From the NCBI RefSeq assembly GCF_042660285.1, contig NZ_JBHSTP010000003.1:248001-312000 (forward strand): 64,000 nucleotides of DNA. The letters are read 5' to 3'. Shown piece after piece: positions 7,481 to 15,443 of this stretch (within the stretch, counting starts at the first letter, position 1; each line of letters starts with the position of its first letter). The notes under the pieces were generated by a model that was not told the origin of the DNA, did no database searches, and saw nothing but the letters and a program-made list of their open reading frames with translations. The position numbers and the translations under genes were made by a program. Origin of the DNA: Luethyella okanaganae. GTDB lineage: Bacteria; Actinomycetota; Actinomycetes; Actinomycetales; Microbacteriaceae.

Positions 7481-8863
7481 ATGGCGCGCATGAACAATGC
7501 CGAATTGCAGGCGCTCGTCGAACGGCTCGAGACGGAGAACGCGGAGCTGCGCGGAAGACTCGGCGATGCGCAAGCCTCCCGGACCGTGACGGCCGACGCT
7601 GCCGGACGGGCGCGCGCAGGCAGGAGCCGGTGGTGGACGGTGCTGTCATCGGTGCTGATCGTGGTCGGCCTCGTGCTCGCGCCGCTCGCCGCCGTGGCCA
7701 ACTGGGCCAAGACCGAGCTGTCCGACACCGACTCCTTCGTCGCGACCTTTGCGCCGCTTGCCAAGGAGCCGGCCGTGCAGAGCTATGTGACCGATCAGGT
7801 GGTGACCGCCATCGAGGACCAGGTGGACATTCCGGCGCTCACGAGCGCCGTCTTCGACGGGATCGCCGACCTGGGCCTCCCGCCGCGGGCCGCCGATGCG
7901 CTCCGGCTGCTCGAGAAGCCGGCTGCGGCCGGGCTCAGCTCGCTCGTGACGGGTGTGGTCGAGAAGCTCGTGACGTCCGCGGCGTTCGCCGACATCTGGG
8001 CGCAGGCGCTGCGCATCAGCCATAGTCAGTTCGTCGCCACGATCCAGGGATCGGATTCGGCCGCCGTCAGCGTCGGCTCGGGGGGCCAGATCGGCATACA
8101 GCTCGGACCGATCATCGCAGAGGTGAAGACCGCGCTCGTTGCGCAGGGGATCGCCTTCGCCGAGAGCATTCCGGTGATCGACAAGACGATCGTCGTCGCG
8201 ACCTCCGACACGGTCACGTACGTGCAGATCGGCTACAACGTCGCCATCGCCGCAGGCACCTGGCTGCCCTGGGTCGCGTTGCTGTTCCTCGTCGCGGGTG
8301 TGCTCGTCGCGCGCCGCAGGGTCGTCGCCGTGCTGTGGGCCGGCATCGGCCTCGCGCTCGTCATGACCCTGCTCGGCATCGTCCTGAGCATCGGCCGCGT
8401 CGTCTTCGTCGCGAGCATGGCGCCGAGCGTGATGCCCGCCGACACCGCCGGCGTCATCTACGATCGGATCACGGGCGGCATCGGCGCGAGCGTGCTCGCG
8501 GTGACGGTGCTCGCGGTGACCGTCGTGCTCGTGACGTGGCTGTCGGGGCCGTTCCGGGTGACGACGGCGCTCAGGGGACTGTTCTCAGGGTGGATCGCCT
8601 CCCTGCGCCGAACAGGGGAGGCGCACAAGCTCTCGACGGGACGGTTCGGCGAGCTGCTCTACCGGCAGAGGGTCGTCGTGCGCGTCGTGGTCTCGCTCGT
8701 CGCGGCGGCGGTGATCCTCTTCGTTCGTCCGCTGTCTCCGGCCCTTATCGTCTGGACTGCGGTGCTGACGCTCGTCGTGCTCGGCATTTCGGAGATCGTG
8801 CAGCGGCCGATCACCGAGGTTCCCGAGAGCGCAGACGAAGACACCCCGGTCGTCGTCGGCTGA
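7481..8863 (+). CDS. Conserved integral membrane protein, function unknown
   Basis: 460-aa protein of a kind common in Actinobacteria, with no function I can assign. A short N-terminal coiled-coil-like stretch (NNAELQALVERLETENAELR, about 5-24) precedes a first membrane helix (~52-72). A ~170-residue extracytoplasmic domain with conserved DTDSFVATFAPLAKEPAVQ follows. Four or five further helices fill 250-450 (WLPWVALLFLVAGVLVARRR, LWAGIGLALVMTLLGIV, VLAVTVLAVTVVLVTWLSG and two near the C-terminus). ATG at 7481 has a strong RBS. It precedes the PerM-purN-purH block but is separated from it by a candidate promoter. Confidence 0.8.
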   Translation: MARMNNAELQALVERLETENAELRGRLGDAQASRTVTADAAGRARAGRSRWWTVLSSVLIVVGLVLAPLAAVANWAKTELSDTDSFVATFAPLAKEPAVQSYVTDQVVTAIEDQVDIPALTSAVFDGIADLGLPPRAADALRLLEKPAAAGLSSLVTGVVEKLVTSAAFADIWAQALRISHSQFVATIQGSDSAAVSVGSGGQIGIQLGPIIAEVKTALVAQGIAFAESIPVIDKTIVVATSDTVTYVQIGYNVAIAAGTWLPWVALLFLVAGVLVARRRVVAVLWAGIGLALVMTLLGIVLSIGRVVFVASMAPSVMPADTAGVIYDRITGGIGASVLAVTVLAVTVVLVTWLSGPFRVTTALRGLFSGWIASLRRTGEAHKLSTGRFGELLYRQRVVVRVVVSLVAAAVILFVRPLSPALIVWTAVLTLVVLGISEIVQRPITEVPESADEDTPVVVG

Positions 8864-8895
8864 GCCGACCCCGTGGCGGGTAGGCTCCCAGTCGA

Positions 8896-10104
8896 ATGAA
8901 CCGTATAGCCGTCGCCCTCCTCGCCGCCCTCGAGGCGCTCATAGCCCTCGCCATAGGGCTGGGCATCGCGGTCGTGCCGCTCACGATCCTCTGGGCGAGC
9001 CATTTCGGGCTGGGCATCGACTGGGTCGTGTTCTGGCATGCGGCCGTCGACGTGTGGCTCCTCGGCAACGGCGTCGACCTCACGGTGCAGCTTCCGCAGG
9101 CGACCGCGGCTGCGCTCGCCCTGCCGGGAGCCGAGCAGCCGTTCGAGCTCACCATCGCGCTGCTCGGCTTCGCGGTGCTCGCCGTGCTGTTCGGATACCG
9201 CGCGGGACTGCGCGCGTCTGCCACCGGTCTGCGCCTGCTCGGCTGCTCGGTGGCGATCGCCGTCTACGGGGTGCTCGCGATCGCCGCCGCGCTCGGCTCG
9301 GGACACGAGGTCGTGAACCCGAACACGCTGCAGAGCCTGGTGCTGCCCGTCGGCGTGTACTCGCTCGGGGTCCTGATCGGCTCGGAGGTCGGCGAGGCCC
9401 GGCTCGATGGTGGGAGCAGGATGCTGTCCCGATGGCTGCGGGCCGAGGCCTGGCCAACCGTCGTCCGTGATGGAGTCGTGGCAGCGCTGCGCGGTGGCAC
9501 GGCAGCCTCGGCGGGGGTGCTCGCACTCTCGGCGCTGCTCGTGACGGTGCTCCTCGCGGCGAACTATACGACGGTGGTGGGTCTCTACGAGACGCTGCAG
9601 GCCGGGATCATGGGAGGCGTCTCGCTGACCGTGCTGCAGCTCGCCCTTCTTCCCAATGCCGTGATCTGGGCCGCGAGCTGGCTCGTCGGTCCGGGGTTCG
9701 CGATCGGCGTCGGCACGAGCGTCTCGCCGGGCGGCACCGTGCTCGGGCCGGTGCCAGGACTTCCCCTCCTCGGTGCGCTCCCGCAGGGACAGCCGGCCTT
9801 CGGCTTCGTCGGGCTGCTGGTTCCCGTGTTGCTCGGCTTTCTCTGCGGCATGATGCTGCGCCAGCGGATGTCGCCCGGCGTGCGTCGCGGCATCCTCGCC
9901 GTGCTTGCCACCGGGGCGGGCGTCGGGATCGTCGCCGGCATCGAGCTCGGCCTGCTCGCCTGGTGGTCGGCCGGCGCGGCCGGTCCTGGCCGCCTCGTCG
10001 AGGTGGGGCCGCAGCCGTGGCTCGTCGCCGGCCTCGCGGCCGCGGAGATCGGTGTGGCGGCCGTGCTCGGCCTCCTCTCGGGCGGGCGGCGCGGCGCTCT
10101 CTGA
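8896..10104 (+). CDS. PerM-like cell-division-associated membrane protein (DUF6350)
   Basis: 402-aa protein with about eight to ten membrane helices. The N-terminal pattern GIAVVPLTILWASHFGLGID, then WHAAVDVWLLGNG, is that of DUF6350. Mycobacterial PerM (Rv0955), needed for division under stress, belongs to this type and sits directly before purN-purH, as here. A TAGGCT -10 element at 8881-8886 lies only 9 nt before the ATG, so transcription may start at or close to the first codon. The family assignment rests on length, topology and the conserved gene order; the division role is known for the mycobacterial homologue only. Confidence 0.8.
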   Translation: MNRIAVALLAALEALIALAIGLGIAVVPLTILWASHFGLGIDWVVFWHAAVDVWLLGNGVDLTVQLPQATAAALALPGAEQPFELTIALLGFAVLAVLFGYRAGLRASATGLRLLGCSVAIAVYGVLAIAAALGSGHEVVNPNTLQSLVLPVGVYSLGVLIGSEVGEARLDGGSRMLSRWLRAEAWPTVVRDGVVAALRGGTAASAGVLALSALLVTVLLAANYTTVVGLYETLQAGIMGGVSLTVLQLALLPNAVIWAASWLVGPGFAIGVGTSVSPGGTVLGPVPGLPLLGALPQGQPAFGFVGLLVPVLLGFLCGMMLRQRMSPGVRRGILAVLATGAGVGIVAGIELGLLAWWSAGAAGPGRLVEVGPQPWLVAGLAAAEIGVAAVLGLLSGGRRGAL

Positions 10105-10133
10105 CGGCTGCGACGAGCCCGGCGCGCGGGCGG

Positions 10134-10139
10134 TAGGCT
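10134..10139 (+). promoter_or_regulatory. -10 element TAGGCT implying leaderless purN mRNA
   Basis: TAGGCT is followed by 6 nt and then the GTG start of purN at 10146. No Shine-Dalgarno sequence fits between, so the transcript probably begins at the start codon. Confidence 0.5.
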
Positions 10140-10145
10140 CGTAGC

Positions 10146-10739
10146 GTGCTGAAGCTCGTCGTGCTGATCTCAGGAGGAGGATCCAACCTCCGCTCCCTCG
10201 TGGAAGCCTCGGAGGACGCGGAATTCCCGGCCAGGGTCGTCGCCATCGGTTCTGACCGCGACGCCGACGGGCTCGCCCTCGGCGAGGAGTACGGCATCCC
10301 CACCTTCACCGTCGCTTTCACGGCCTATGCTGACCGCGACTCGTGGGGCGACGCCCTGCTCGAACAGGTGCAGCAGTGGCAGCCGGACCTCGTGATCCTC
10401 AGCGGACTCATGCGACTCCTTCCGCCGCGCGTCGTCGCCGCCCTGTCGCCGAACCTCGTGAACACGCACCCCGCCTACCTGCCTGAGTTTCCTGGCGCCC
10501 ACAGCGTGCGTGACGCGCTCGCAGCCGGGGTCGACCAGACCGGTGCGAGCCTCATCGTCGTCGACGACAGCATCGACGGCGGCCCCATCATCGCGCAGGA
10601 ACGTGTTCCCGTGCTACCCGGTGACACCGAACACACGCTGCATGAGCGCATCAAATCCGTCGAACGCCGCCTGCTCGTGCAGTCCGTGCTCGACATCGCC
10701 AACGGACACGTCGACCTCGAGGAGCTACGCACAGCATGA
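10146..10739 (+). CDS. purN: Phosphoribosylglycinamide formyltransferase
   Basis: Transfers the formyl group of 10-formyl-THF to GAR in step 3 of purine synthesis. The 197-aa product is normal length. Substrate loop LISGGGSNLRSL is at 8-19. The catalytic triad sits in NTHPAYLPEFPGAHSVRDAL (Asn and His) and the DQTGASLIVVDDSIDGGPII stretch, where the last Asp is catalytic. GTG at 10146 follows a -10 element directly, suggesting leaderless translation. It overlaps purH by 4 nt (ATGA), so the two are translationally coupled. Formyl donor supply connects to folD, glyA and purU in the same window. Confidence 0.95.
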   Translation: MLKLVVLISGGGSNLRSLVEASEDAEFPARVVAIGSDRDADGLALGEEYGIPTFTVAFTAYADRDSWGDALLEQVQQWQPDLVILSGLMRLLPPRVVAALSPNLVNTHPAYLPEFPGAHSVRDALAAGVDQTGASLIVVDDSIDGGPIIAQERVPVLPGDTEHTLHERIKSVERRLLVQSVLDIANGHVDLEELRTA

Positions 10740-12448
10740 GCGGCCCCAGCCACGATCCCAGCCTCTACCGCGCACGGGACGTCGTGCAGATCAGCCGGGC
10801 GCTCGTCTCGGTGAGCGACAAGTCGGGCCTGCGCGAACTGGCCGGGGCGCTGGCGTCCGCCGGGGTCGAGATCGTGTCGACCGGATCGACGGCCGCGACC
10901 ATTCGCGGTGCGGGGCATCCCGTGACGGAGGTCGCCTCTGTGACCGGCTTCGCCGAGGCCCTCGACGGTCGCGTCAAGACGCTCCATCCTGCCGTGCACG
11001 CCGGCCTCCTCGCCGATCTGCGCCTCGAGTCGCACGAGGCCCAGCTCGCCGAGCTCGGCATCGCGCCCTTCGAGCTCGTGGTCGTGAACCTGTATCCCTT
11101 CGCCGAGACCGTGGCCTCGGGGGCTGAAGCGTCCGACGTCATCGAGCAGATCGACATCGGCGGACCGGCGATGGTGCGGGCGGCCGCCAAGAACCACGCG
11201 AACGTCGCGATCGTCGTCGATCCCGCGGACTACGAGGAGGTTATCGAGGCCGTCGAGGCCGGTGGCACGACCCTGCGTCTTCGGCAGAGGCTCGCGAGCC
11301 TGGCCTTCGAGCACACGGCCGGCTACGACCTCGGCGTCGCGAACTGGTTCGCCGGGAACGTCTACGATCACTGGGCTGACGCCGACGATGTCGACCTCGA
11401 TGACGATGATGTCGACGACGATGATGTCGACGACTCCGACGATGATGTCGATGACTCCGACGATGATGTCGATGACTCCGACGAGAGCCAGGACTGGCCG
11501 GGGGCGGTCGAAGTCGACGCCGATCTGAGTGCGGTGCTCCGCTACGGCGAGAACTCGCATCAGTCGGCCGCTCTCTACAGCATCGAGGGTGGCATCGGGA
11601 TCGCTCAGGCCGAGCAGTTGCAGGGCAAGGACATGTCTTACAACAACTATGTCGACGCGGATGCAGCCGTGCGCGCAGCATTCGACTTCGTCGAGCCGGC
11701 CGTCGCGATCGTCAAGCACGCGAACCCCTGCGGCATCGCGATAGCCGACCCCGGTGCGGACGATGCGATCGCCTCGGCGCACTCCCGTGCCCACGCGTGC
11801 GACCCAGTCTCGGCATACGGCGGCGTCATCGCCGCTAACCGCACCGTTACCCGCGCGATGGCCGAGACGGTGAGCGGCATCTTCACCGAGGTTCTCGTGG
11901 CTCCCGGCTTCGAGCCCGAAGCGCTCGAACTGCTGACCGCGAAGAAGAACCTGCGTATCCTGCGTCTCCCGGTTGGTTACACCCGCGGCGACATCGAGCT
12001 GCGGCACATCTCAGGCGGCCTGCTCATGCAGGAGATCGACGGTTTCGAGGGGTTCGACTCCACCGCATGGCAGCTCGTCGCGGGTGAGGAGGCGGACGCC
12101 GCGACCCGCGCCGACCTCGAGTTCGCCTGGCGCGCCTGCCGTGCCGTCAAGTCCAACGCCATCCTGCTCGCGAGTGACGGCGCCTCCGTCGGCGTCGGGA
12201 TGGGACAGGTCAACCGCGTGGACTCCTGCCACCTCGCCGTGACGCGAGCAGGCGAGCGCGCGGCTGGATCCGTTGCGGCATCCGACGCGTTCTTCCCCTT
12301 CGCCGACGGCGTGCAGGTGCTGCTCGAGGTCGGTGTGCGCGCGGTCGTGCAGCCGGGTGGTTCCGTGCGCGACGACGAGGTCGTCGCGGCAGCTCAGGCA
12401 GCCGGCGTGACCATGTATTTCACGGGGGAGCGCCACTTCTTCCACTAA
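10736..12448 (+). CDS. purH: Bifunctional AICAR formyltransferase / IMP cyclohydrolase
   Basis: Catalyses the last two steps of IMP synthesis. The N-terminal MGS-like cyclohydrolase domain (about 20-215) shows LVSVSDKSGL, STGSTAATIR, GRVKTLHPAVHAGLL and NLYPF. The C-terminal AICAR transformylase domain (about 265-570) has LRYGENSHQSAALY, KHANPCGIA and the final segment with DAFFPFADG. Between them lies an unusual Asp-rich linker (residues about 217-253, DDDDVDDDDVDDSDD-type repeats) encoded by short tandem DNA repeats; most PurH proteins have only a brief loop here. Both catalytic domains look complete, so function should be kept. ATG overlaps the purN stop. Confidence 0.95.
   Translation: MSGPSHDPSLYRARDVVQISRALVSVSDKSGLRELAGALASAGVEIVSTGSTAATIRGAGHPVTEVASVTGFAEALDGRVKTLHPAVHAGLLADLRLESHEAQLAELGIAPFELVVVNLYPFAETVASGAEASDVIEQIDIGGPAMVRAAAKNHANVAIVVDPADYEEVIEAVEAGGTTLRLRQRLASLAFEHTAGYDLGVANWFAGNVYDHWADADDVDLDDDDVDDDDVDDSDDDVDDSDDDVDDSDESQDWPGAVEVDADLSAVLRYGENSHQSAALYSIEGGIGIAQAEQLQGKDMSYNNYVDADAAVRAAFDFVEPAVAIVKHANPCGIAIADPGADDAIASAHSRAHACDPVSAYGGVIAANRTVTRAMAETVSGIFTEVLVAPGFEPEALELLTAKKNLRILRLPVGYTRGDIELRHISGGLLMQEIDGFEGFDSTAWQLVAGEEADAATRADLEFAWRACRAVKSNAILLASDGASVGVGMGQVNRVDSCHLAVTRAGERAAGSVAASDAFFPFADGVQVLLEVGVRAVVQPGGSVRDDEVVAAAQAAGVTMYFTGERHFFH
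11386..11494 (+). repeat. In-frame Asp-rich tandem repeats inside purH
   Basis: A 21-bp unit (GACTCCGACGATG ATGTCGAT without the gap) occurs twice in tandem at 11432-11452 and 11453-11473, followed by a partial copy from 11474. Shorter 15-bp units containing GACGATGATGTCGAC precede them. The repeats encode DSDDDVD and DDDVD. Confidence 0.9.
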
Positions 12449-12461
12449 ACTCGGCGCAGAG

Positions 12462-12467
12462 TAGGCT
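12462..12467 (+). promoter_or_regulatory. Candidate -10 element TAGGCT
   Basis: TAGGCT occurs 13 nt after the purH stop and 123 nt before the dehydrogenase gene at 12591. It would give a ~115-nt leader; RBS GAGGAG precedes the ATG. Confidence 0.3.
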
Positions 12468-12590
12468 CGTCGATTCCACGCGCGATCCGCGGGGAACCGA
12501 GGCCGTATCGGTGCGCTCCGCCGCTGTCATGGGCGGATTCGCATCCTGTGTTCGCGAACCTGTTCACAAGACAGCACACGAGGAGATACC

Positions 12591-13667
12591 ATGACCATCA
12601 CGCAGCCCGCGATGGAGCTGGACGCGCCGGCCACGCTCGACTTCGACCATGAACGCGTGCTCATCGCGACGGGGGCCAGATCCGGCCTCGTCATGAGCGT
12701 CGCGGTCCACTCGACGAAGCTCGGGCAGGCACTCGGCGGATGCCGCGTCTGGCACTACGACACCTGGACGGATGCGCTCGCGGACTGCCTACGACTCTCT
12801 GCGGCGATGACTCTCAAGAACGCCGTAGCCGGGCTCAATCGCGGCGGCGGCAAATCCGTCGTCTACCTTCCCCACGGCACCGTGTTGAGCGATGTCGGCA
12901 AACGTGACGTGATGCTCGACCTCGGTGACGCCGTCGAGAGCCTCGGCGGCGTGTACAAGACGGCGGAGGATGTGGGCACGAGCGCCGAGCTCATGGCCGT
13001 CGTCGCCGAGCGCACCGCGTACGTCTGCGGCCTTCCCACCGAGCGGGGCGGCATCGGTGAACCTGCGGACGCCACGGCGGCCGGAGTGCATGCCGGGATC
13101 CTCGCCACCCTCGCTGCCGTCGTCGGCAGCAGGGATGTCGCGGGACACCGCATCGTCATCGCAGGCCTCGGACAGGTGGGAGGACGACTCGCCCGCACGC
13201 TTGCCGCCGCGGGTGCGCGCCTGACCGTGAGCGATGTCGACCGCGCCAAGCGGCGACTCTCCGACGAACTGGGTGCCGCCTGGGTGGAGCCAGAATCCGC
13301 TCACACCGTCGAGGCAGAGCTGTTCGTCCCCTGCGGTGTCGGCGGCGCGCTGACCCCGCGCGTCATCTCCGAACTCCGTGTGCGCGGCGTCGTCGGTGCC
13401 GCCAACAACCAGCTCGCCTCGCGCGAGTGCGCCGCACTGCTCGCGGAGCGCGGCATCCTGTGGGCGCCGGACTTCGTCGTCAACGCTGGCGGTGTCGTGT
13501 ACCTCGCACTCGCCTCGGAACCCGGGGCCGATCTGGCGGCGATCGCGGCCAGGGTCGACGCGATCGGCGACACCGTCGCCGCCGTCTACCAGGAGGCTTC
13601 TGCGAACGGAACCACCACCCTCGTCGCCGCGGAGCGCCGCGCCCGCGCGCGGCTCGACGCGGTCTGA
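12591..13667 (+). CDS. Branched-chain amino acid (Leu/Val) dehydrogenase
   Basis: NAD-dependent oxidative deaminase of the Glu/Leu/Phe/Val dehydrogenase superfamily, 358 aa, close to the ~360 typical of leucine and valine dehydrogenases. The substrate domain has GGCRVWHYDTW (about 49-59), then LSAAMTLKNAVAGLNRGGGKSVV with the catalytic and glycine-rich lysines. KTAEDVGTSAELM carries the conserved Asp. The Rossmann domain shows VIAGLGQVGGRLARTL (about 187-202) and VSDVDRAK. PCGVGG and NNQLA are the usual cofactor-side motifs. RBS GAGGAG, ATG start. Branched-chain oxidation or fatty-acid precursor supply is the likely role; the preferred amino acid cannot be told from sequence alone. Confidence 0.9.
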   Translation: MTITQPAMELDAPATLDFDHERVLIATGARSGLVMSVAVHSTKLGQALGGCRVWHYDTWTDALADCLRLSAAMTLKNAVAGLNRGGGKSVVYLPHGTVLSDVGKRDVMLDLGDAVESLGGVYKTAEDVGTSAELMAVVAERTAYVCGLPTERGGIGEPADATAAGVHAGILATLAAVVGSRDVAGHRIVIAGLGQVGGRLARTLAAAGARLTVSDVDRAKRRLSDELGAAWVEPESAHTVEAELFVPCGVGGALTPRVISELRVRGVVGAANNQLASRECAALLAERGILWAPDFVVNAGGVVYLALASEPGADLAAIAARVDAIGDTVAAVYQEASANGTTTLVAAERRARARLDAV

Positions 13668-13692
13668 GGCACGGATGCACGGCGGGACCGGG

Positions 13693-13698
13693 TAGTCT
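13693..13698 (+). promoter_or_regulatory. -10 element TAGTCT implying leaderless dimethylargininase mRNA
   Basis: TAGTCT is followed by exactly 7 nt and then ATG at 13706, with no RBS. This spacing places the transcription start at the first codon. Confidence 0.55.
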
Positions 13699-13705
13699 CG
13701 CTATC

Positions 13706-14962
13706 ATGACTACACCGGTTCCCGCCGCTTCCGCCCCGACGATCCGCACCGGCCGCCAGGGTCGTGTCGTGCTTGCCGCCGCGGTCTCGGCTTTCGTCGT
13801 AGCGCTCGTCTCGTATCTCGTCACGGTTCTCGCCTATTTCATCGGCAACGGTCACCAGGCTCAGACGATCGCCCAGGTGGCGAACTACTTCCTGCTGTCC
13901 ACGATCATCGCCTTCGTGCTGCTCACGGTGTTCAATCTGCTGGGCGCGACACGAGGATGGCTCCCCGCCCTCGCGGGCGGACTCGGCGGCGGCGTCTTCG
14001 CGGCGCTCGTGGGCACGACCGTCACGGTCGCGTCATCCGGGACCGCGTTCACGCCGGACGTCGTCGCCTATGTGCTCAGCAGCCTGCTCAGCCTGAACCT
14101 CGTGTTCGTACTCGCGGTCGCTCTCGTCGAACTGACGCTCGGGCGACGGGTTTTCGCGAGAGTCATCGCCTTCCGTAATATCGGGCGCGGCTCGGGCGAG
14201 CGGCGCGTCGCGCTCGTGCGGATCCCTGCGTCCAATCTCGCCGACGGCGAGGTGACGCACATCGAACGCAGCACCATCGACCCGGAGCTCGCCGACGAGC
14301 AGTGGGACCGCTACTGTGCGGCGCTCGTAGCCGAGGGCTGGGAAACGGTCGAGGTTCCGGCTGCTCCGGAGCTTGCCGACTCCGTCTTCATCGAGGACGC
14401 CGTCGTCATGTTCGGCGACCTTGCCGTGATCACGCGCCCCGGTGCCGAAGCCCGTAGCAAAGAGACGGTCGGCGCAGAACAGGCGGTGCGCGAACTCGGC
14501 GGGCTCACGATCCGTCGTATCGAGCAGCCGGGAACGCTCGACGGCGGCGATGTGCTCAAAGTCGGAGCCACCGTCTACGTCGGTCGTTCGTCGCGCACGA
14601 ACTCCGAGGGTGTCCGCCAGCTGCGTACCCTGCTCGCCCCGCTCGGGTACACCGTCATCGCGGTGCCGGTCAGCAAGGCCCTGCATCTCAAAAGTGCGGT
14701 CACGGCTCTTCCAGATGGCACGATCATCGGTTATGAGCCGATCATCGACGATCCTTCGATGTTCGACCGCTTTCTGCCGATGCCTGAGGAGGGTGGCGCC
14801 CACGTCGTCGTCCTCGGGCCGGACACGGTTCTCATGGCAGCCTCGGCCCCGCAGAGCGCTGCGCTCGTCGCCGACCTCGGCTACCGGGTCGTCGTCGTCG
14901 ACATCAGCGAGTTCGAGAAGCTCGAGGGTTGCGTGACCTGTCTCAGCGTGCGCGTGCGCTAG
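13706..14962 (+). CDS. Membrane-anchored dimethylarginine dimethylaminohydrolase (4-TM domain + DDAH)
   Basis: 418-aa two-part protein. Residues ~20-150 form four membrane helices (VVLAAAVSAFVVALVSYLV, YFLLSTIIAFVLLTVFNLL, LPALAGGLGGGVFAALVG, LSLNLVFVLAVALVEL). Residues ~165-418 are a pentein-fold DDAH, which hydrolyses methylated arginines to citrulline and methylamines. DDAH marks: IPASNLADGEVTHIER, DSVFIEDAVV (active-site acidic pair), ITRPGAEARSKE, GTLDGGDVLKVG, LHLKSAVT (catalytic His) and the C-terminal EGCVTCLSV with the nucleophilic Cys. Soluble DDAHs have ~260-290 residues, so the membrane part is an addition. Leaderless start from the promoter at 13693. Alternative substrates for the pentein domain (arginine, agmatine) are less likely. 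Confidence 0.87.
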   Translation: MTTPVPAASAPTIRTGRQGRVVLAAAVSAFVVALVSYLVTVLAYFIGNGHQAQTIAQVANYFLLSTIIAFVLLTVFNLLGATRGWLPALAGGLGGGVFAALVGTTVTVASSGTAFTPDVVAYVLSSLLSLNLVFVLAVALVELTLGRRVFARVIAFRNIGRGSGERRVALVRIPASNLADGEVTHIERSTIDPELADEQWDRYCAALVAEGWETVEVPAAPELADSVFIEDAVVMFGDLAVITRPGAEARSKETVGAEQAVRELGGLTIRRIEQPGTLDGGDVLKVGATVYVGRSSRTNSEGVRQLRTLLAPLGYTVIAVPVSKALHLKSAVTALPDGTIIGYEPIIDDPSMFDRFLPMPEEGGAHVVVLGPDTVLMAASAPQSAALVADLGYRVVVVDISEFEKLEGCVTCLSVRVR

Positions 14963-14990
14963 GTTCGCGTTCCGACGGTTCCCTCCCTGC

Positions 14991-15026
14991 CCCTCCCCTC
15001 CTCTCCTCTCCTCTCCTCTCCTCCTC
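14991..15026 (+). repeat. CCTCT pentanucleotide microsatellite
   Basis: Pyrimidine-only tract after the dimethylargininase stop containing about five tandem CTCTC/CCTCT units. Purely intergenic. Confidence 0.8.
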
Positions 15027-15081
15027 GAGACTGCGTGAATCGACGTTTAGAGGGCTCTTTTCGACGATTCATGCAGTCTCG
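15026..15081. terminator. 17-bp long stem-loop between dimethylargininase and ABC exporter
   Basis: Arms 15026-15042 (CGAGACTGCGTGAATCG) and 15065-15081 (CGATTCATGCAGTCTCG) pair over 17 positions with one G-U wobble; loop of 22 nt. It is positioned to terminate the upstream gene, but the lower GC and long loop also suit a dispersed palindromic element. Confidence 0.55.
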
Positions 15082-15095
15082 CGGGGCGAGGGCTC

Positions 15096-15125
15096 TTGCA
15101 CCTGGTCTCACGATCGGCATAGTCT
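15096..15125 (+). promoter_or_regulatory. Promoter of the ABC exporter operon
   Basis: TTGCAC (-35, 15096-15101), an 18-bp spacer and TAGTCT (-10, 15120-15125). It would give a leader of about 310 nt before the first exporter gene. Confidence 0.55.
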
Positions 15126-15201
15126 GTAAGGCTGCGCCCGGCTCCCATGAGGCGCCGCAAGCGCCCATAGGAACGCACGACGACGCGCACAGGAGGATGC
15201 A

Positions 15202-15297
15202 ATGACACAGACAGCACACGCACCGGCGGAGATCCGGGATCTCGGCGCCGTTGTCCTCGCGCCGTCCGCCCTCCTTCTCGCGCGACGCGCACACTAG
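15202..15297 (+). CDS. Leader peptide ORF (31 aa) upstream of ABC exporter
   Basis: ATG at 15202 with an excellent RBS (AGGAGG, 15191-15196) opens a 31-codon frame, MTQTAHAPAEIRDLGAVVLA followed by PSALLLARRAH. No protein family is recognised. It lies inside the ~310-nt leader of the exporter operon, ahead of two hairpins (15319-15340 and 15386-15405). This layout resembles ribosome-mediated attenuation leaders of antibiotic-responsive transporters. Translation is supported by the RBS alone, and the regulatory role is inference. Confidence 0.5.
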   Translation: MTQTAHAPAEIRDLGAVVLAPSALLLARRAH

Positions 15298-15318
15298 GCG
15301 ACGTCCGAGTAACGCACG

Positions 15319-15405
15319 GCGCGCCGCAGCTCCGGCGCGCATCACCCACCTCTTGCCGAAGCGTGAACTCAGCGCCCGGCCTCTCACCGACCGTTCGTCG
15401 TCGGT
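15319..15405 (+). promoter_or_regulatory. Leader hairpins between leader ORF and ABC exporter
   Basis: Two stem-loops: GCGCGCCG / CGGCGCGC (15319-15326 with 15333-15340) and ACCGAC / GTCGGT (15386-15391 with 15400-15405). The first is GC-rich enough to act as a terminator or attenuator. No competing antiterminator was worked out by hand. Confidence 0.4.
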
Positions 15406-15443
15406 GCCTTCAGCACGGCACAACATCTCAGGGAAAAACGTCC

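Noticed and set aside
11386..11494. Short regular repeats considered as a CRISPR array
   Set aside because: Units are contiguous without spacers, a multiple of 3 in length and in frame within purH; they encode an Asp-rich linker.
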